Numbered from the stretch's first letter, positions 1-9,002 are shown. The stretch is DNA of 62,019 nt from Rhodoferax sp. (GCA_030682475.1 JAUXOA010000054.1:1-62019); one strand, 5' to 3'. The notes: generated by a model not told the origin, from the letters alone. A program made the numbers and translations.

Positions 1-83
1 TGAGGGGGGTGAAGGTAACGTCCTGCCTGGCGCCGACCGAGGCGGTGAAACAGCCGGATTTAACCCGCCATCTCACCGCCTCA

Positions 84-130
84 GGGTGGGGGAATTTGAG
101 GTGGCCAAAAGTGGGGGAATTTGGGTGGCC
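84..130. repeat. Tandem ~25-base direct repeat resembling an IS end
   Basis: Two near-identical units, each built on GTGGGGGAATTT followed by GAGGTGGCC or GGGTGGCC, start about 25 bases apart. Tandem degenerate repeats of this kind occur at the ends of IS21-family elements. No transposase frame accompanies them here, so this is at most a leftover end; the IS21 assignment is inference. Confidence 0.4.
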
Positions 131-544
131 ATCAGGGAACGCGCCGGCGTGGATTTATGTTTTTCGCACTCAGGTTGAATCTATTCGGGTCGCGGCTGAG
201 GCGTTGGAATGCCTGTTGCGGGGTGCGTCATGACGCGCCGGGGGTATGGGGGTATCCCCCATGGAAGCGAAGCGAAACGGCGGGAGGGGTACCCGAGCGG
301 CCAAACCGTTCCACCTGAAACCACAAGGTCGATGCGCCCTGCCCGGCCTTGGTCGGCCACGGTGGCCACTTCGCGCACTGGGTCGTCGCGTGCCAATGAT
401 GCCGCTTCGCGTCCTGAAAAACCGGCTGTTCAAGGTATCAGCCCAGCCCTTTTTTTACCCGCTTCGGAAAAATCTTCAATTAAATCAATTGCTTGCGAAA
501 GTATACATCGTATGAAGTACGATTGAAGTCCGGTTTTGCAATTT
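131..544. other. Gene-free stretch downstream of the ankyrin gene
   Basis: I see no convincing gene here. The short open frames on both strands are rich in Arg, Pro and Ser and resemble no family I know. A short palindrome (GGGGGTATCCCCC, about 241-253) is present. With the IS-like repeats just upstream, the stretch may be residue of a decayed mobile element, but that is a guess. Confidence 0.4.
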
Positions 545-1225
545 TCACCATGTTCCCTTGGGCTGACGGCCTCGGACAAAGGCTGCAATGATCTCGGCTG
601 AATCAGCACGATTGGCGCGTTGGGCGAAATCGATGGCTGACAAACCCTGCTCATTCCTGAGCAAAGGATCTGCGCCAGCCTCCAACAGCAGCTTCACCGC
701 CGATGGCGTTCCATAGTGCGCCGCCATCATCAGCGGCGTGCTGCCGTTGGGGGACGCTGCGTCAATATAGGCATGATTCTCCAGCAATAAGGTCATCACC
801 GCCAGGTGCCCGTGGGTGGCCGCGTAATGCAGCGGCGCCCAGCCCGGCTTGTTGACATCAGCACCTTTTTCAATGAGCTGCTGGCAAATCTCAGTCAGAC
901 CTTTGAGCGAAGCCAGCATGAGCGGGCTCTCATCTTGTTGGGTACGCGCTTCGACATTGGTTTGAGGCCAGTTAATCAGCACCACCGCCACCTTGAGCGA
1001 TGGCTCACGAAGCGCCAGAAACAGACCCTGTTCACCCGCCGGATTGGGCGTATTGGCGTCAAACCCCCGCTTCAGCAAGGCGGTGACAGTGTTCGCATCA
1101 TCGCGTTTGATGGCGCTGAAAAAATCGTCATATGAACCTGCGTAACAAACAGAATAACCATAAAAAACAATAAGATATATAAAACTCTTAAAGTTATACA
1201 TGATGTTTAAAGACCCCCACTTCAC
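545..1225 (-). CDS. Secreted ankyrin-repeat protein
   Basis: A 226-residue protein with a hydrophobic N-terminal segment (about residues 12-29, ending CYAGS) that looks like a signal peptide, followed by about four to five ankyrin repeats. Recognisable repeat cores are GWAPLHYAATHGHLAVMTLL and GSTPLMMAAHYGTPSAVKLL. Ankyrin repeats mediate protein-protein contacts; the partner is unknown and periplasmic location is inferred. The GTG start overlaps the tatD stop (GTGA), so it is probably translated as the last gene of the mltG-tmk-holB-tatD run. An ATG at 1201 is an alternative start that keeps the signal peptide. No enzymatic domain is visible. Confidence 0.75.
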   Translation of the reverse strand: MKWGSLNIMYNFKSFIYLIVFYGYSVCYAGSYDDFFSAIKRDDANTVTALLKRGFDANTPNPAGEQGLFLALREPSLKVAVVLINWPQTNVEARTQQDESPLMLASLKGLTEICQQLIEKGADVNKPGWAPLHYAATHGHLAVMTLLLENHAYIDAASPNGSTPLMMAAHYGTPSAVKLLLEAGADPLLRNEQGLSAIDFAQRANRADSAEIIAAFVRGRQPKGTW

Positions 1226-2016
1226 GCCAAAACCCCTTTGAACAGCGCCTCGAAGTTACGACTGGTGATGTCGGCGATTTGTTCCACCGGGCATTGTTTG
1301 ATCTGCGCCAACTGGGCTGCAACATAAGGTACGAACGAAGGATTGTTGGTTTTCCCTCGGTACGGGACCGGCGCCAGATAAGGGCTGTCGGTTTCAATCA
1401 GCAAACGGTCCAGTGGCACAAAGGCGGCTACATCGCGCAAGTCCTGTGCGCTCTTGAACGTCAAAATACCGGAAAAAGAGATATAAAAACCCAAGTCCAG
1501 CGCCGCACGCGCCACCTGGTCGGTTTCGGTAAAGCAATGAAACACACCGCCCGCGCTACCTGCCGTGCCGTCTTCGCCCTCCTCCCGAAGAATGGCCAAA
1601 GTATCGTCTGACGCACTGCGCGTATGAATCACCAGCGGTTTGGCCAACTGCCGTGCGGCGCGGATATGGGTGCGAAACCGGTCACGCTGCCAAGCCATGT
1701 CGGCCACGCTGCGATCTCCCAGGCGGTAGTAGTCGAGCCCGGTCTCACCAATCCCGACCACGCGTGGCATTTGACCCCGGGTCAACAGATCCTGCAGAGT
1801 GGGCTCGGTGACGCCTTCATTGTCGGGATGGACGCCCACCGTCGCCCAAAAGTTGTCGTACCTGGCAGCCAGCCCCTGAACAGCGGGAAACTCTTCCAGC
1901 GTGGTGCAGATGCACAGAGCACGGTCCACCTGCGCCTGGGTCATGGCCAGCCGGATGGCAGACAGTTGTGAGGCGAGTTCAGGAAAAGTCAAATGACAGT
2001 GGGAATCGGTAAACAT
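1222..2016 (-). CDS. ycfH: TatD-family metal-dependent DNase
   Basis: A 264-residue TatD/YcfH-family hydrolase, a TIM-barrel metalloenzyme whose relatives are 3'-5' nucleases on single-stranded DNA. Visible motifs are the N-terminal metal-binding HCH (FTDSHCHL), GETGLDYYR, the HTRSA strand, FHCFTE, and the C-terminal IETDSPYLAP with NNPSFV. Length and motif order are normal for the family. Its start lies inside the end of holB (28-base overlap), and its stop overlaps the ankyrin gene start, so translation is probably coupled. In many relatives a PilZ-domain gene separates holB and tatD; none is present here. Confidence 0.92.
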   Translation of the reverse strand: MFTDSHCHLTFPELASQLSAIRLAMTQAQVDRALCICTTLEEFPAVQGLAARYDNFWATVGVHPDNEGVTEPTLQDLLTRGQMPRVVGIGETGLDYYRLGDRSVADMAWQRDRFRTHIRAARQLAKPLVIHTRSASDDTLAILREEGEDGTAGSAGGVFHCFTETDQVARAALDLGFYISFSGILTFKSAQDLRDVAAFVPLDRLLIETDSPYLAPVPYRGKTNNPSFVPYVAAQLAQIKQCPVEQIADITSRNFEALFKGVLA

Positions 2017-3113
2017 AGGTCGTTAATTGAAGCCAAACCGACCGACAGCGGGAACGCGGAGTGCGTTTTAGTTACGACAGAACTTGAGTACAAGTTAGTC
2101 TTCTCTGAAACTGCGTTTTGGGCCTGACTCACAAGCGCCTCCAGCATCAAGCCCGGGTTAAACGGATGCTCCACCGTGCGCGTGGCGGCCGCCAGTGCCT
2201 TGGCCCAGGCCGTCAAGGTGGCCACAGAGCCGCCTGCGGGCAGATCAGCCGCCTCAAAGAATCGGGGGCTGGCACCGGTTTTGACGGCCAGCACATCGTG
2301 ACAAAGCTTGTGCAAGGCGTCCACCGCTTGCGCGGGCGTCCAGTCTTTGAGCGCGCTCACGTCCCCCCGTGCCATCGCTTTGGGCAGATTGACCCAGGCT
2401 TGCGCATGAGAACCTGTTGGGCCTGATTGGGAAAACAGCAGGGCGTCCTCGGGGCGGCCACCGGCGGCGCGCAGCAAAACGCGCGCTTGCGCCGGTGCAA
2501 TGCCCTGCCCTTCGAGCCACGCCAGCGCGGCTTCGGTGTCGGGCCAGACCATGCTGTGCCCCAGACAACGGCTGCGAATGGTGGGCAGCAATTGGTGCGC
2601 GGCGTCGCTCGCCAGCACAAATTTCACATCCCCTGGGGGTTCTTCCAGCGTCTTGAGCAGCGCATTGGCGGTGATGTTGTTCATGCGTTCGGCCGGGAAC
2701 ACCAGCACCGCCTTGCCGCGGCCCCTGGCACTGGTACGCTGCGAAAACTCTACCGCGTCACGCATGGCGTCCACGCGAATTTCCTTGCTGGCCTTGCGCT
2801 TTTTGTCGTCAATGTCGGCTTGCGCCTTCTCGCTTAAGGGCCAGCCCAGTTCCAGCATCACCGTCTCCGGCATCAGCACGCACAAGTCGGCATGGGTGCG
2901 TACGTCAATTGCGTGGCAACTGCCGCATGTGCCACAGGCGCCAGGTGAAGATGGGTGCTCGCACAGCCAGGCGCGAACCAGTGCCAGCGCCAGGCTGTAC
3001 TGTCCGAGTCCGGAAGGGCCCGCCAGCAGCCAGGCGTGGCCTCGCTGCGCTAAAAGCTGCCGGGTCTGCGCGGCAATCCAGGGCGCCACGGCGGTGGCAC
3101 TCATGCCAGCCAT
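1989..3113 (-). CDS. holB: DNA polymerase III subunit delta'
   Basis: A 374-residue delta' subunit of the clamp loader. Features: an N-terminal AAA+ region with a degenerate P-loop ([12 protein letters not shown]), a zinc-binding cysteine cluster ([10 protein letters not shown]), [10 protein letters not shown] and the sensor/SRC motif TIRSRC. The family core ends near residue 330 ([11 protein letters not shown]). The remaining ~45 residues do not look like delta' and are translated from a 54-base repeat plus the tatD leader (see 2066-2119), so the native C-terminus has been replaced. The start overlaps the tmk 3' end by 13 bases, and the stop lies inside tatD. Confidence 0.9.
   Translation of the reverse strand: MAGMSATAVAPWIAAQTRQLLAQRGHAWLLAGPSGLGQYSLALALVRAWLCEHPSSPGACGTCGSCHAIDVRTHADLCVLMPETVMLELGWPLSEKAQADIDDKKRKASKEIRVDAMRDAVEFSQRTSARGRGKAVLVFPAERMNNITANALLKTLEEPPGDVKFVLASDAAHQLLPTIRSRCLGHSMVWPDTEAALAWLEGQGIAPAQARVLLRAAGGRPEDALLFSQSGPTGSHAQAWVNLPKAMARGDVSALKDWTPAQAVDALHKLCHDVLAVKTGASPRFFEAADLPAGGSVATLTAWAKALAAATRTVEHPFNPGLMLEALVSQAQNAVSEKTNLYSSSVVTKTHSAFPLSVGLASINDLCLPIPTVI
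2066..2119. repeat. 54-base dispersed repeat, copy 1 (holB 3' end)
   Basis: Begins TTTTAGTTACGACAGAAC and ends GAAACTGCGTTTT. It matches 33086-33141 at all but three positions plus one 2-base gap. Here it is read in frame as the C-terminal tail of HolB (roughly residues 332-349). The second copy also sits exactly at a gene 3' end, in the same orientation. Confidence 0.85.
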
Positions 3114-3748
3114 CCTCTGGCTTGCACCGCTTGCAGGACATCCCGCCAGACGGCGTCGCGCGTGTTGTCAGCGTCAATCCGGGCAAAACGACTCGGGCAA
3201 GCCAGCATTCGATTCAGGTACCCGTCTGAAACACGCCGGAAAAACTCAAGCGGTTGGGCCTCAAATTTGTCCGGGACTCGTGCCCCCGTCAAACGCTGCG
3301 CCGCGATTTCAGCGGGCAGATCAAACCACACGGTCAAATCGGGTTGCCGAATGAAATCAGCCCCAAGCTCCTGTACCGTCTGCACCCATTGCTCTAAAAT
3401 TAATAGCATTTGGAGATCAAAGCCGCGCCCGCCACCCTGGTAGGCGAAGGTCGCATCGGTAAAGCGGTCGCACAACACCACATCACCCCGGGCCAGGGCC
3501 GGTTCAATGCGTTGTTGGAGATGATCACGCCGGGCTGCAAACACCAGCAAAGCTTCGGTCATGGCGTCCATCGCATCGTTCAAAACCATGATGCGTAGTT
3601 TTTCGGCCAGCGCTGTACCACCCGGCTCGCGGGTCAGGGTCACCGCCCTGCCCTGCGCCCGAAACGCCTGTGCCAGCCCCTCGATGTGCGTGGATTTTCC
3701 GGCGCCATCAATGCCTTCAAAACTGATAAAGAGTCCACCCATTGCCAT
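3101..3748 (-). CDS. tmk: Thymidylate kinase
   Basis: A 215-residue dTMP kinase, making dTDP for DNA synthesis. Motifs: P-loop [10 protein letters not shown] near the N-terminus, the DR(Y/F) substrate motif in [17 protein letters not shown], and a LID region with [10 protein letters not shown]. It is normal in length and belongs to the conserved mltG-tmk-holB unit. The start lies 18 bases downstream of mltG, and the 3' end overlaps the holB start. Confidence 0.96.
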   Translation of the reverse strand: MAMGGLFISFEGIDGAGKSTHIEGLAQAFRAQGRAVTLTREPGGTALAEKLRIMVLNDAMDAMTEALLVFAARRDHLQQRIEPALARGDVVLCDRFTDATFAYQGGGRGFDLQMLLILEQWVQTVQELGADFIRQPDLTVWFDLPAEIAAQRLTGARVPDKFEAQPLEFFRRVSDGYLNRMLACPSRFARIDADNTRDAVWRDVLQAVQARGWLA

Positions 3749-3766
3749 ATGTCGCTTAAATTTACC

Positions 3767-4768
3767 TTATTGTCCACGCTGGTATTTGTTGACGGCCCGA
3801 TTGTGCTCTTCCAGGTTGGCGCTGAACTGGCTGCTGCCGTCGCCGCGCGCCACAAAATACAGCGCTTTGGTGGGTGCTGCTTGCACCGCCGCCAGCAGCG
3901 CCGACTTGCCTGGCATGGCAATCGGGGTCGGTGGCAAACCGGCGCGGGTGTAGGTGTTCCAGGGGGTGTCGGTTAGCAGGTCGCGGCGTCGCAGGTTGCC
4001 GTCAAAGGCTTCGCCCATGCCATAGATGACCGTGGGATCGGTTTGCAGCATCATGCCGATGCGCAGCCGGTTGGCAAAGACACCGGCAATCATGGGGCGC
4101 TCACTGGCGCGTCCGGTTTCCTTCTCGACAATACTGGCCAGAATCAGCGCCTGCTCGGGCGTTTTCAGAGGCGTATCGGGCAGGCGCTGACGCCAGGCGG
4201 CCGCCAGCCTGTTGTCCATGGCACGCATCGCGCGCTGGAGTACTGCCAGGTCGCTGCTGCCCTTGGCGTAGGTGTAGGTGTCGGGGAAAAACCGACCTTC
4301 CGGGTGGACGCCCGGTTTGCCTAATGTCGCCATGATCAGATCAGCCGCCATCCCTTTTGTATCGGGCTTGAGCTGTTCTGCTTTTGAGAGCACAGCACGA
4401 ACCTGGGTGAAGTTCCAGCCTTCCACCAGCGTCACGGCACGCAGCGCCTCGTCACCGCGCACCAGTTTGAGTAGCAGGCGGCGCGGGCTTGTTCCCCGTT
4501 CAATCTCATAACTGCCGGCCTTGATCTGGCGCGCATCCCCGGACAGACGAAACCACCAGTACAGCAAGGAGGGGTTGACCTGCACCCCGGCGTCGTTCAC
4601 CGCCTGCGCTATGGCGCGCACAGAAGTACCCGGCTCCACCGACAGGTCAACCGTATCGGCATTCACGGCCAAGCTCTGGTTTAGCCACCAGGCCGCAGCG
4701 CCACCCAGCAAGACCACAAGCACAACAAATAACGTAAAGAGACGACGCACAGCCCTACAACCTTCCAT
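3767..4768 (-). CDS. mltG: Endolytic murein transglycosylase MltG
   Basis: A 333-residue YceG/MltG protein with a single N-terminal membrane anchor (LFTLFVVLVVLLGGAAAWWL), a LysM-like stretch, and the catalytic domain carrying ASIVEKETGRASER (catalytic Glu) and MMLQTDPTVIYGMGE. The family cleaves nascent glycan strands in the periplasm and terminates peptidoglycan polymerisation. It is the first gene of the minus-strand run and is transcribed divergently from ygfZ, whose start lies about 30 bases away, so the two promoters must share a very short spacer. Confidence 0.95.
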   Translation of the reverse strand: MEGCRAVRRLFTLFVVLVVLLGGAAAWWLNQSLAVNADTVDLSVEPGTSVRAIAQAVNDAGVQVNPSLLYWWFRLSGDARQIKAGSYEIERGTSPRRLLLKLVRGDEALRAVTLVEGWNFTQVRAVLSKAEQLKPDTKGMAADLIMATLGKPGVHPEGRFFPDTYTYAKGSSDLAVLQRAMRAMDNRLAAAWRQRLPDTPLKTPEQALILASIVEKETGRASERPMIAGVFANRLRIGMMLQTDPTVIYGMGEAFDGNLRRRDLLTDTPWNTYTRAGLPPTPIAMPGKSALLAAVQAAPTKALYFVARGDGSSQFSANLEEHNRAVNKYQRGQ

Positions 4769-4797
4769 GAAATCAATCGGGCATGATAATTCACCTC

Positions 4798-5727
4798 ATG
4801 CAAATCGAACTCAAAGGCGTAGCGCCACTGGCGCATCTGGGCGTTATCCGGGTGGAGGGCGTTGATGCCGCTAAATTTCTTCATGGTCAACTGACCCAGG
4901 ATTTTTCACTGTTGGGCTTGTCAGAGGCCCGGCTGGCGGCCTTTTGTTCGGCCAAGGGCCGCATGCAGGCCAGCTTCTATGGCTTCAAACGCAGCCACAC
5001 CGAGATTCTGCTGGTGTGCAGCCGTGACATTCTGGGTGCCACCCTCAAACGTCTCTCCATGTTCGTCTTGCGTGCAAAAGCCAAGTTGAGCGATGCCAGC
5101 AGCGACTACGCGCTGTTTGGGCTGGCCGGGGATGCTATTGAATCGATCATTGGAGGCGTCCAACCGGCATGGGCCAAGGCCGATATTGGCAACGCCAGCG
5201 TGGTTTTTTTGTACCCGGCCGACGGGGTGCGCCGGGCGCTGTGGCTGGCACCGGTGGCCGAAGCTGCGCCGACCGGCGCGGCGCTGAGCGCGCAGGACTG
5301 GTGTTGGGGTGAAGTGCGAAGTGGCATTGCGACGATAACGGAGCCGATCGTGGAAGCCTTCGTGCCGCAAATGCTCAACTACGAGTCGGTCGGCGGCGTC
5401 AATTTCAAAAAAGGCTGTTATCCGGGTCAGGAAGTGGTGGCGCGCAGCCAGTTTCGCGGCACGCTGAAGCGCCGTGCCTATCTGGCGCATTCAGACGTGC
5501 CGATGAAGGCGGGCGACGAAGTATTTCAGGCGGGGGATGACAGCCAGCCTTGCGGCATGGTGGCACAGGGGGCTGTAGCACCCCTCGGCTCACCCTCAGG
5601 CGGTTTTGACGCCATAGTCTCCATGCAAGTCTCGGCGGTCGAAGCGGGTGGGCTGCATCTAGGCTCTGCCAGTGGGCCCGCGCTTGTTGTTACGCCGCCG
5701 CCCTACCCTTTGCTGGCTGACATTTAA
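4798..5727 (+). CDS. ygfZ: Folate-binding YgfZ-type iron-sulfur cluster maturation protein
   Basis: A 309-residue member of the YgfZ/GcvT-like family, folate-dependent proteins that support repair or assembly of certain Fe-S enzymes. The diagnostic motif is FKKGCYPGQEVVARS, with the conserved cysteine, followed by LKRRAYL; the N-terminal part contains FLHGQLTQDFS. I chose the ATG at 4798 (MQIELKGVAPL); an in-frame ATG at 4783 would add five residues. Gene order next to mltG is typical for Comamonadaceae. Confidence 0.92.
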   Translation: MQIELKGVAPLAHLGVIRVEGVDAAKFLHGQLTQDFSLLGLSEARLAAFCSAKGRMQASFYGFKRSHTEILLVCSRDILGATLKRLSMFVLRAKAKLSDASSDYALFGLAGDAIESIIGGVQPAWAKADIGNASVVFLYPADGVRRALWLAPVAEAAPTGAALSAQDWCWGEVRSGIATITEPIVEAFVPQMLNYESVGGVNFKKGCYPGQEVVARSQFRGTLKRRAYLAHSDVPMKAGDEVFQAGDDSQPCGMVAQGAVAPLGSPSGGFDAIVSMQVSAVEAGGLHLGSASGPALVVTPPPYPLLADI

Positions 5728-5733
5728 GACCCG

Positions 5734-6624
5734 CTACAGCAAGCCCGCTGGCAGCGCGTGGACCATCTCGATGTGCACGATGCCGGCCTCTTCAAATGGC
5801 TCGCCCCGAGGTAAAAACCCCAACCGGGCATAAAAGCCTTCGGCCGTGCGTTGCGCGTGCAGCAGCACTTCATGGTCGCCGCGCTGGGTGGCGGCCTGCA
5901 TCAAGGCCCGCAACACGTCACGCCCCAGGTTGGAGCCGCGCAACACGCGGTTGACGGCCATGCGGCCAATCCGGCTGACACCGGGGGCATGTTGCAGCAG
6001 ACGCCCGGTGGCGACCGGCAGGCCCAGCCGGTTGCGGGCCAGCGCGTGCACGGCGGTCTCGTCCGCTTCGTCCCGCTCCATCTCAACCGGAACACGCTGC
6101 TCGTCCACAAAAACCTCGGTCCGGACCTTGCTGGCTGAAGCACCAAGTTCCCGCCATGTTCCCAATTCGACCCGCACCATCGGTTCCCACGCCTCGTAGC
6201 CCGTCAGGATGTCGCGCAAAGCAGCCGGTACCGGTTTCGAGGTTTGCGTGGCCGGGTCGGCAAACACGTAAATCAGTTCGCAACTGATCAGGTGATCTTC
6301 GCCGCGAAAAATAGCGCCCGTGAACGCCATCGACGAGGTGCCGATGCGGCTGCATTGGAGAGCCACGTCCAGTTGGTCGTCTACCCGCGCCGAGGCGTGA
6401 AATTCGACGGTCGCTTTTTTGACGTACAGATCACCCTCCAGCACCTGCATGGTGCTGTCGTAGGGCAAGGCCAGGGCACGCCAATAGTCGGCCATGGCGG
6501 TGTCAAAGTACATCAGGTAGTGGGCGTTGAAGACAATTTTTTGCATATCCACCTCGGCCCAGCGCACGCGCAGACGGTGGAAAAAACGGAAATCCTGGCG
6601 GGTGGAGTCAGTCATGGTGAACAT
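5734..6624 (-). CDS. Hot-dog thioesterase fused to a GNAT acetyltransferase
   Basis: A 296-residue two-domain protein. Residues about 10-140 form a YbgC/4HBT-type acyl-CoA thioesterase (VRWAEVDMQKIVFNAHYL, with the likely catalytic Asp). Residues about 150-290 form an ElaA-like GNAT domain (VRTEVFVDEQRVP, then RMAVNRVLRGSNLGRDVL as acetyl-CoA-binding motif A, and AEGFYARLGF). One reading frame runs through both without interruption. A linked role, such as one domain acting on the other's product, is inference. The 3' end lies 6 bases from convergent ygfZ. An internal ATG at 6615 is an equally possible start. Confidence 0.88.
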   Translation of the reverse strand: MFTMTDSTRQDFRFFHRLRVRWAEVDMQKIVFNAHYLMYFDTAMADYWRALALPYDSTMQVLEGDLYVKKATVEFHASARVDDQLDVALQCSRIGTSSMAFTGAIFRGEDHLISCELIYVFADPATQTSKPVPAALRDILTGYEAWEPMVRVELGTWRELGASASKVRTEVFVDEQRVPVEMERDEADETAVHALARNRLGLPVATGRLLQHAPGVSRIGRMAVNRVLRGSNLGRDVLRALMQAATQRGDHEVLLHAQRTAEGFYARLGFLPRGEPFEEAGIVHIEMVHALPAGLL

Positions 6625-6750
6625 TCAATTGAAAAGCTGTTTTGAGGGCGCGTACAGTGGCACATGTCGAGCACGCGAGTTGCGGTGGTGACTCATTCCA
6701 GCGTCTGTTCTTGTTAAAGTACATCTTTTCATCGTACACCGCAACACACC

Positions 6751-7887
6751 ATGGCACTTATCTACTACGTGACTCAAATCCAGTTCGATTTTGGCGCACT
6801 CAAGCTGCTCAAACAGGAGTGTGATCGTGTTGGCATTAGCCGCCCCCTGATCGTGACCGACCCCGGTGTCAAGGCGGCTGGCATTTTACAAAAAGCACTG
6901 GATGCCCTGCCCGGCATGACGGTGGCGGTGTTTAACCAGACGCCGTCCAACCCGACCGAGGCCGCCGTGCGCGGTGCCGCTGCGGTGTACAAGTCACAAG
7001 GCTGTGATGGCCTGATCGCTGTCGGCGGTGGTTCGGCCATCGATTGCGCCAAAGGCGTGGCCATTGCAGCAACGCACGAAGGCCCGCTGACCGTTTATGC
7101 CACGATTGAAGGCGGCTCGCCGCGCATCACGGAACGTGTCGCCCCCTTGATTGCAGTGCCCACCACCAGCGGTACCGGCAGCGAGGTGGCGCGCGGCGCC
7201 ATTATCATCGTGGACGACCACCGCAAGCTCGGGTTTCACTCCTGGCACCTGGTGCCCAAGGCCGCCATTTGTGACCCCGAACTGACCCTGGGCTTGCCGC
7301 CCCAACTCACTGCCGCAACCGGCATGGACGCCATCGCGCACTGCATGGAAACCTTTATGGCCCCGACGTTCAACCCCCCGGCCGATGGCATTGCGCTGGA
7401 CGGCCTGGCGCGCGGCTGGGCCCACATCGAACGCGCCACGCGCGACGGTAGTGACCGGGAAGCACGATTGAACATGATGAGTGCCTCGATGCAGGGCGCC
7501 ATGGCTTTTCAGAAAGGCCTGGGCTGCGTGCATTCGCTCAGCCACAGCCTGGGTAGCGTCGATCCGCGTCTGCACCACGGCACCTTGAACGCCATGTTCT
7601 TGCCCGCCGTGATCCGCTTCAACGCGGCCGCCGAATCGATTCAGAAGGAACAGCGTCTGCAGCGCATGGCGCAGGCCATGGGTTTGGTATCCAGCAGCGA
7701 CATCCCGGAGGCTATCAAAGACATGAATGCCCGGCTCGACCTGCCCAGCGGGCTGGCCGCCATGGGCGTGCAAAGCACCCTGTTTGACAAAATCATCGCC
7801 GGCGCAATGGCCGACCATTGTCACAAGACCGGGCCACGCATCGCCACTGCGGATGAATACCGCGACCTGCTGACCCAGGCGCTCTAG
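6751..7887 (+). CDS. Iron-containing alcohol dehydrogenase
   Basis: A 378-residue group III (Fe-dependent) alcohol dehydrogenase. Motifs: the nucleotide-binding GGGSAIDCAKG, PTTSGTGSEV, and the metal-ligand region DAIAHCMETF / HSLSHSLGS / HHGTLNAMFLP. The family oxidises or reduces alcohols and aldehydes with NAD(P); the substrate cannot be told from sequence. It is monocistronic and divergent from the thioesterase fusion across about 125 bases. A near-identical copy of its 3' portion lies about 860 bases downstream (see 8537-8711). Confidence 0.93.
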   Translation: MALIYYVTQIQFDFGALKLLKQECDRVGISRPLIVTDPGVKAAGILQKALDALPGMTVAVFNQTPSNPTEAAVRGAAAVYKSQGCDGLIAVGGGSAIDCAKGVAIAATHEGPLTVYATIEGGSPRITERVAPLIAVPTTSGTGSEVARGAIIIVDDHRKLGFHSWHLVPKAAICDPELTLGLPPQLTAATGMDAIAHCMETFMAPTFNPPADGIALDGLARGWAHIERATRDGSDREARLNMMSASMQGAMAFQKGLGCVHSLSHSLGSVDPRLHHGTLNAMFLPAVIRFNAAAESIQKEQRLQRMAQAMGLVSSSDIPEAIKDMNARLDLPSGLAAMGVQSTLFDKIIAGAMADHCHKTGPRIATADEYRDLLTQAL

Positions 7888-7958
7888 TCGTGGCGACCCG
7901 GTCTGTGCAGCAGTTGCAATGACGCGACTGACCTGGCGGCGTGTGCCACCAGCGGCGT

Positions 7959-8408
7959 TCAGGGCTTCTTGGGCAGGATGATGACTGAGCGCTGGCCTTT
8001 CGGCACCACCAGCGTCTCGATCTCCTTGAGGGTACCGCCGCCCTGCACGCTGCCACTGGTGTCGCCATGACCCAGCACGCGGGCGATGCACGCGGCGCGG
8101 TCCTCACCGGCGAACACGTCGCAACGTCGCATGGCGTTGGCGCTGAAGTTGGCACCATTGTTGTCCAGCGTGCCACGGCGCTTCTCGGCTTGCGCCGCAC
8201 CGGCGTCTTTCAGACAGGTCACGCGTTCTTCGCCCACGGTGTTGACCATGCACCAGCCGCGCTCCCGCGGGTAGTTGCCAGAGTTGTCGATGCCGGTGTC
8301 ACCAGCGACGCCGACCTGTGCGGTCGCGGCGGTGAGGACGAACAGCGCGCTAACGCCAAAGTAGCTGACGGCCTTGCGGGCCAGTCTGTTGATCGAGGAA
8401 ATATGCAT
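7959..8408 (-). CDS. Small secreted protein with paired cysteines
   Basis: A 149-residue protein with an N-terminal signal peptide (VSYFGVSALFVLTAATAQVG). The ATG at 8408 is chosen because AGGAG lies a proper distance upstream; longer frames lack this. The mature part contains two similar units, GEERVTCLKD and GEDRAACIAR, each closing a Cys-X10/11-Cys pair, which suggests two disulfide-linked repeats. Small proteins of this look are scattered in Betaproteobacteria; I know no function. It lies between the alcohol dehydrogenase and the duplicated fragment of that gene. Confidence 0.75.
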   Translation of the reverse strand: MHISSINRLARKAVSYFGVSALFVLTAATAQVGVAGDTGIDNSGNYPRERGWCMVNTVGEERVTCLKDAGAAQAEKRRGTLDNNGANFSANAMRRCDVFAGEDRAACIARVLGHGDTSGSVQGGGTLKEIETLVVPKGQRSVIILPKKP

Positions 8409-8536
8409 GCTGATGCTCCTTGCGTGGAATAGAGACCAGTCTATGAAGCCGGGCTGGATGGGGACAGCGGACAAAGCCGCGTCCTGGTGTTGTCCAAAGC
8501 CCGTGTCAATGTAGGAGGTCATTACCCGCGCCATTG

Positions 8537-8711
8537 GCTGGCTTGTCAAGTAGCGACATCCCGGACGCCATCAAAGACATGAATGCCCGGCTCGACCTGC
8601 CCAGCGGGCTGGCCGCCATGGGCGTGCAAAGCACCCTGTTTGACAAAATCATCGCCGGTGCCATGGCCGACCATTGTCACAAGACCGGGCCACGCATCGC
8701 CACTGCCGATG
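8537..8711 (+). pseudogene. Duplicated 3' fragment of the iron alcohol dehydrogenase
   Basis: About 160 bases (8551-8711) match 7692-7852 of the intact dehydrogenase with roughly half a dozen substitutions. The fragment starts in mid-gene, without a start codon or nucleotide-binding half, and breaks off at ATCGCCACTGC, just before the native C-terminus. It is therefore non-functional. Several differences are synonymous-type changes, so it may derive from a close paralogue rather than from the neighbour itself. Confidence 0.9.
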
Positions 8712-8846
8712 TGTGCGCACCTGTCCACGCCTCATGGAGGCTCCCGGCCCGGCGGCAATACAAGGCGCTCGGGTGTGGGCAAGCGAGCTTGCAACACGGA
8801 CACAAACCGGGCGCGGAGCAAGCAGGTTTACCCGTATTGGTGCAGC

Positions 8847-8861
8847 GCACAATTTCGGTGC
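8847..8861 (+). promoter_or_regulatory. NtrC-type binding site
   Basis: GCAC-N7-GTGC (GCACAATTTCGGTGC) matches the NtrC enhancer consensus. It lies about 95 bases upstream of the sigma-54 promoter at 8957, the usual enhancer distance. An overlapping GGTGCAGCGCAC adds a second partial site. Activation of nrtABC under nitrogen limitation is inferred. Confidence 0.65.
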
Positions 8862-8956
8862 GAACGCCGAAAACCAGGCATCAAATTGGACGCCAACCAT
8901 AATGGAATATACGAAAGGAGCTACTATTTTCATAGCAGTAGCAAACCGCATCAACC

Positions 8957-8971
8957 TGGCACAGTCATTGC
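8957..8971 (+). promoter_or_regulatory. Sigma-54 (-24/-12) promoter of nrtABC
   Basis: TGGCAC-N5-TTGC is an exact match to the -24/-12 consensus. Transcription would begin near 8983 and give a leader of about 150 bases before nrtA, containing the two hairpins described separately. Confidence 0.75.
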
Positions 8972-9002
8972 GTAGATAACTCCGAGACCCGCAAGAGTCA
9001 TG

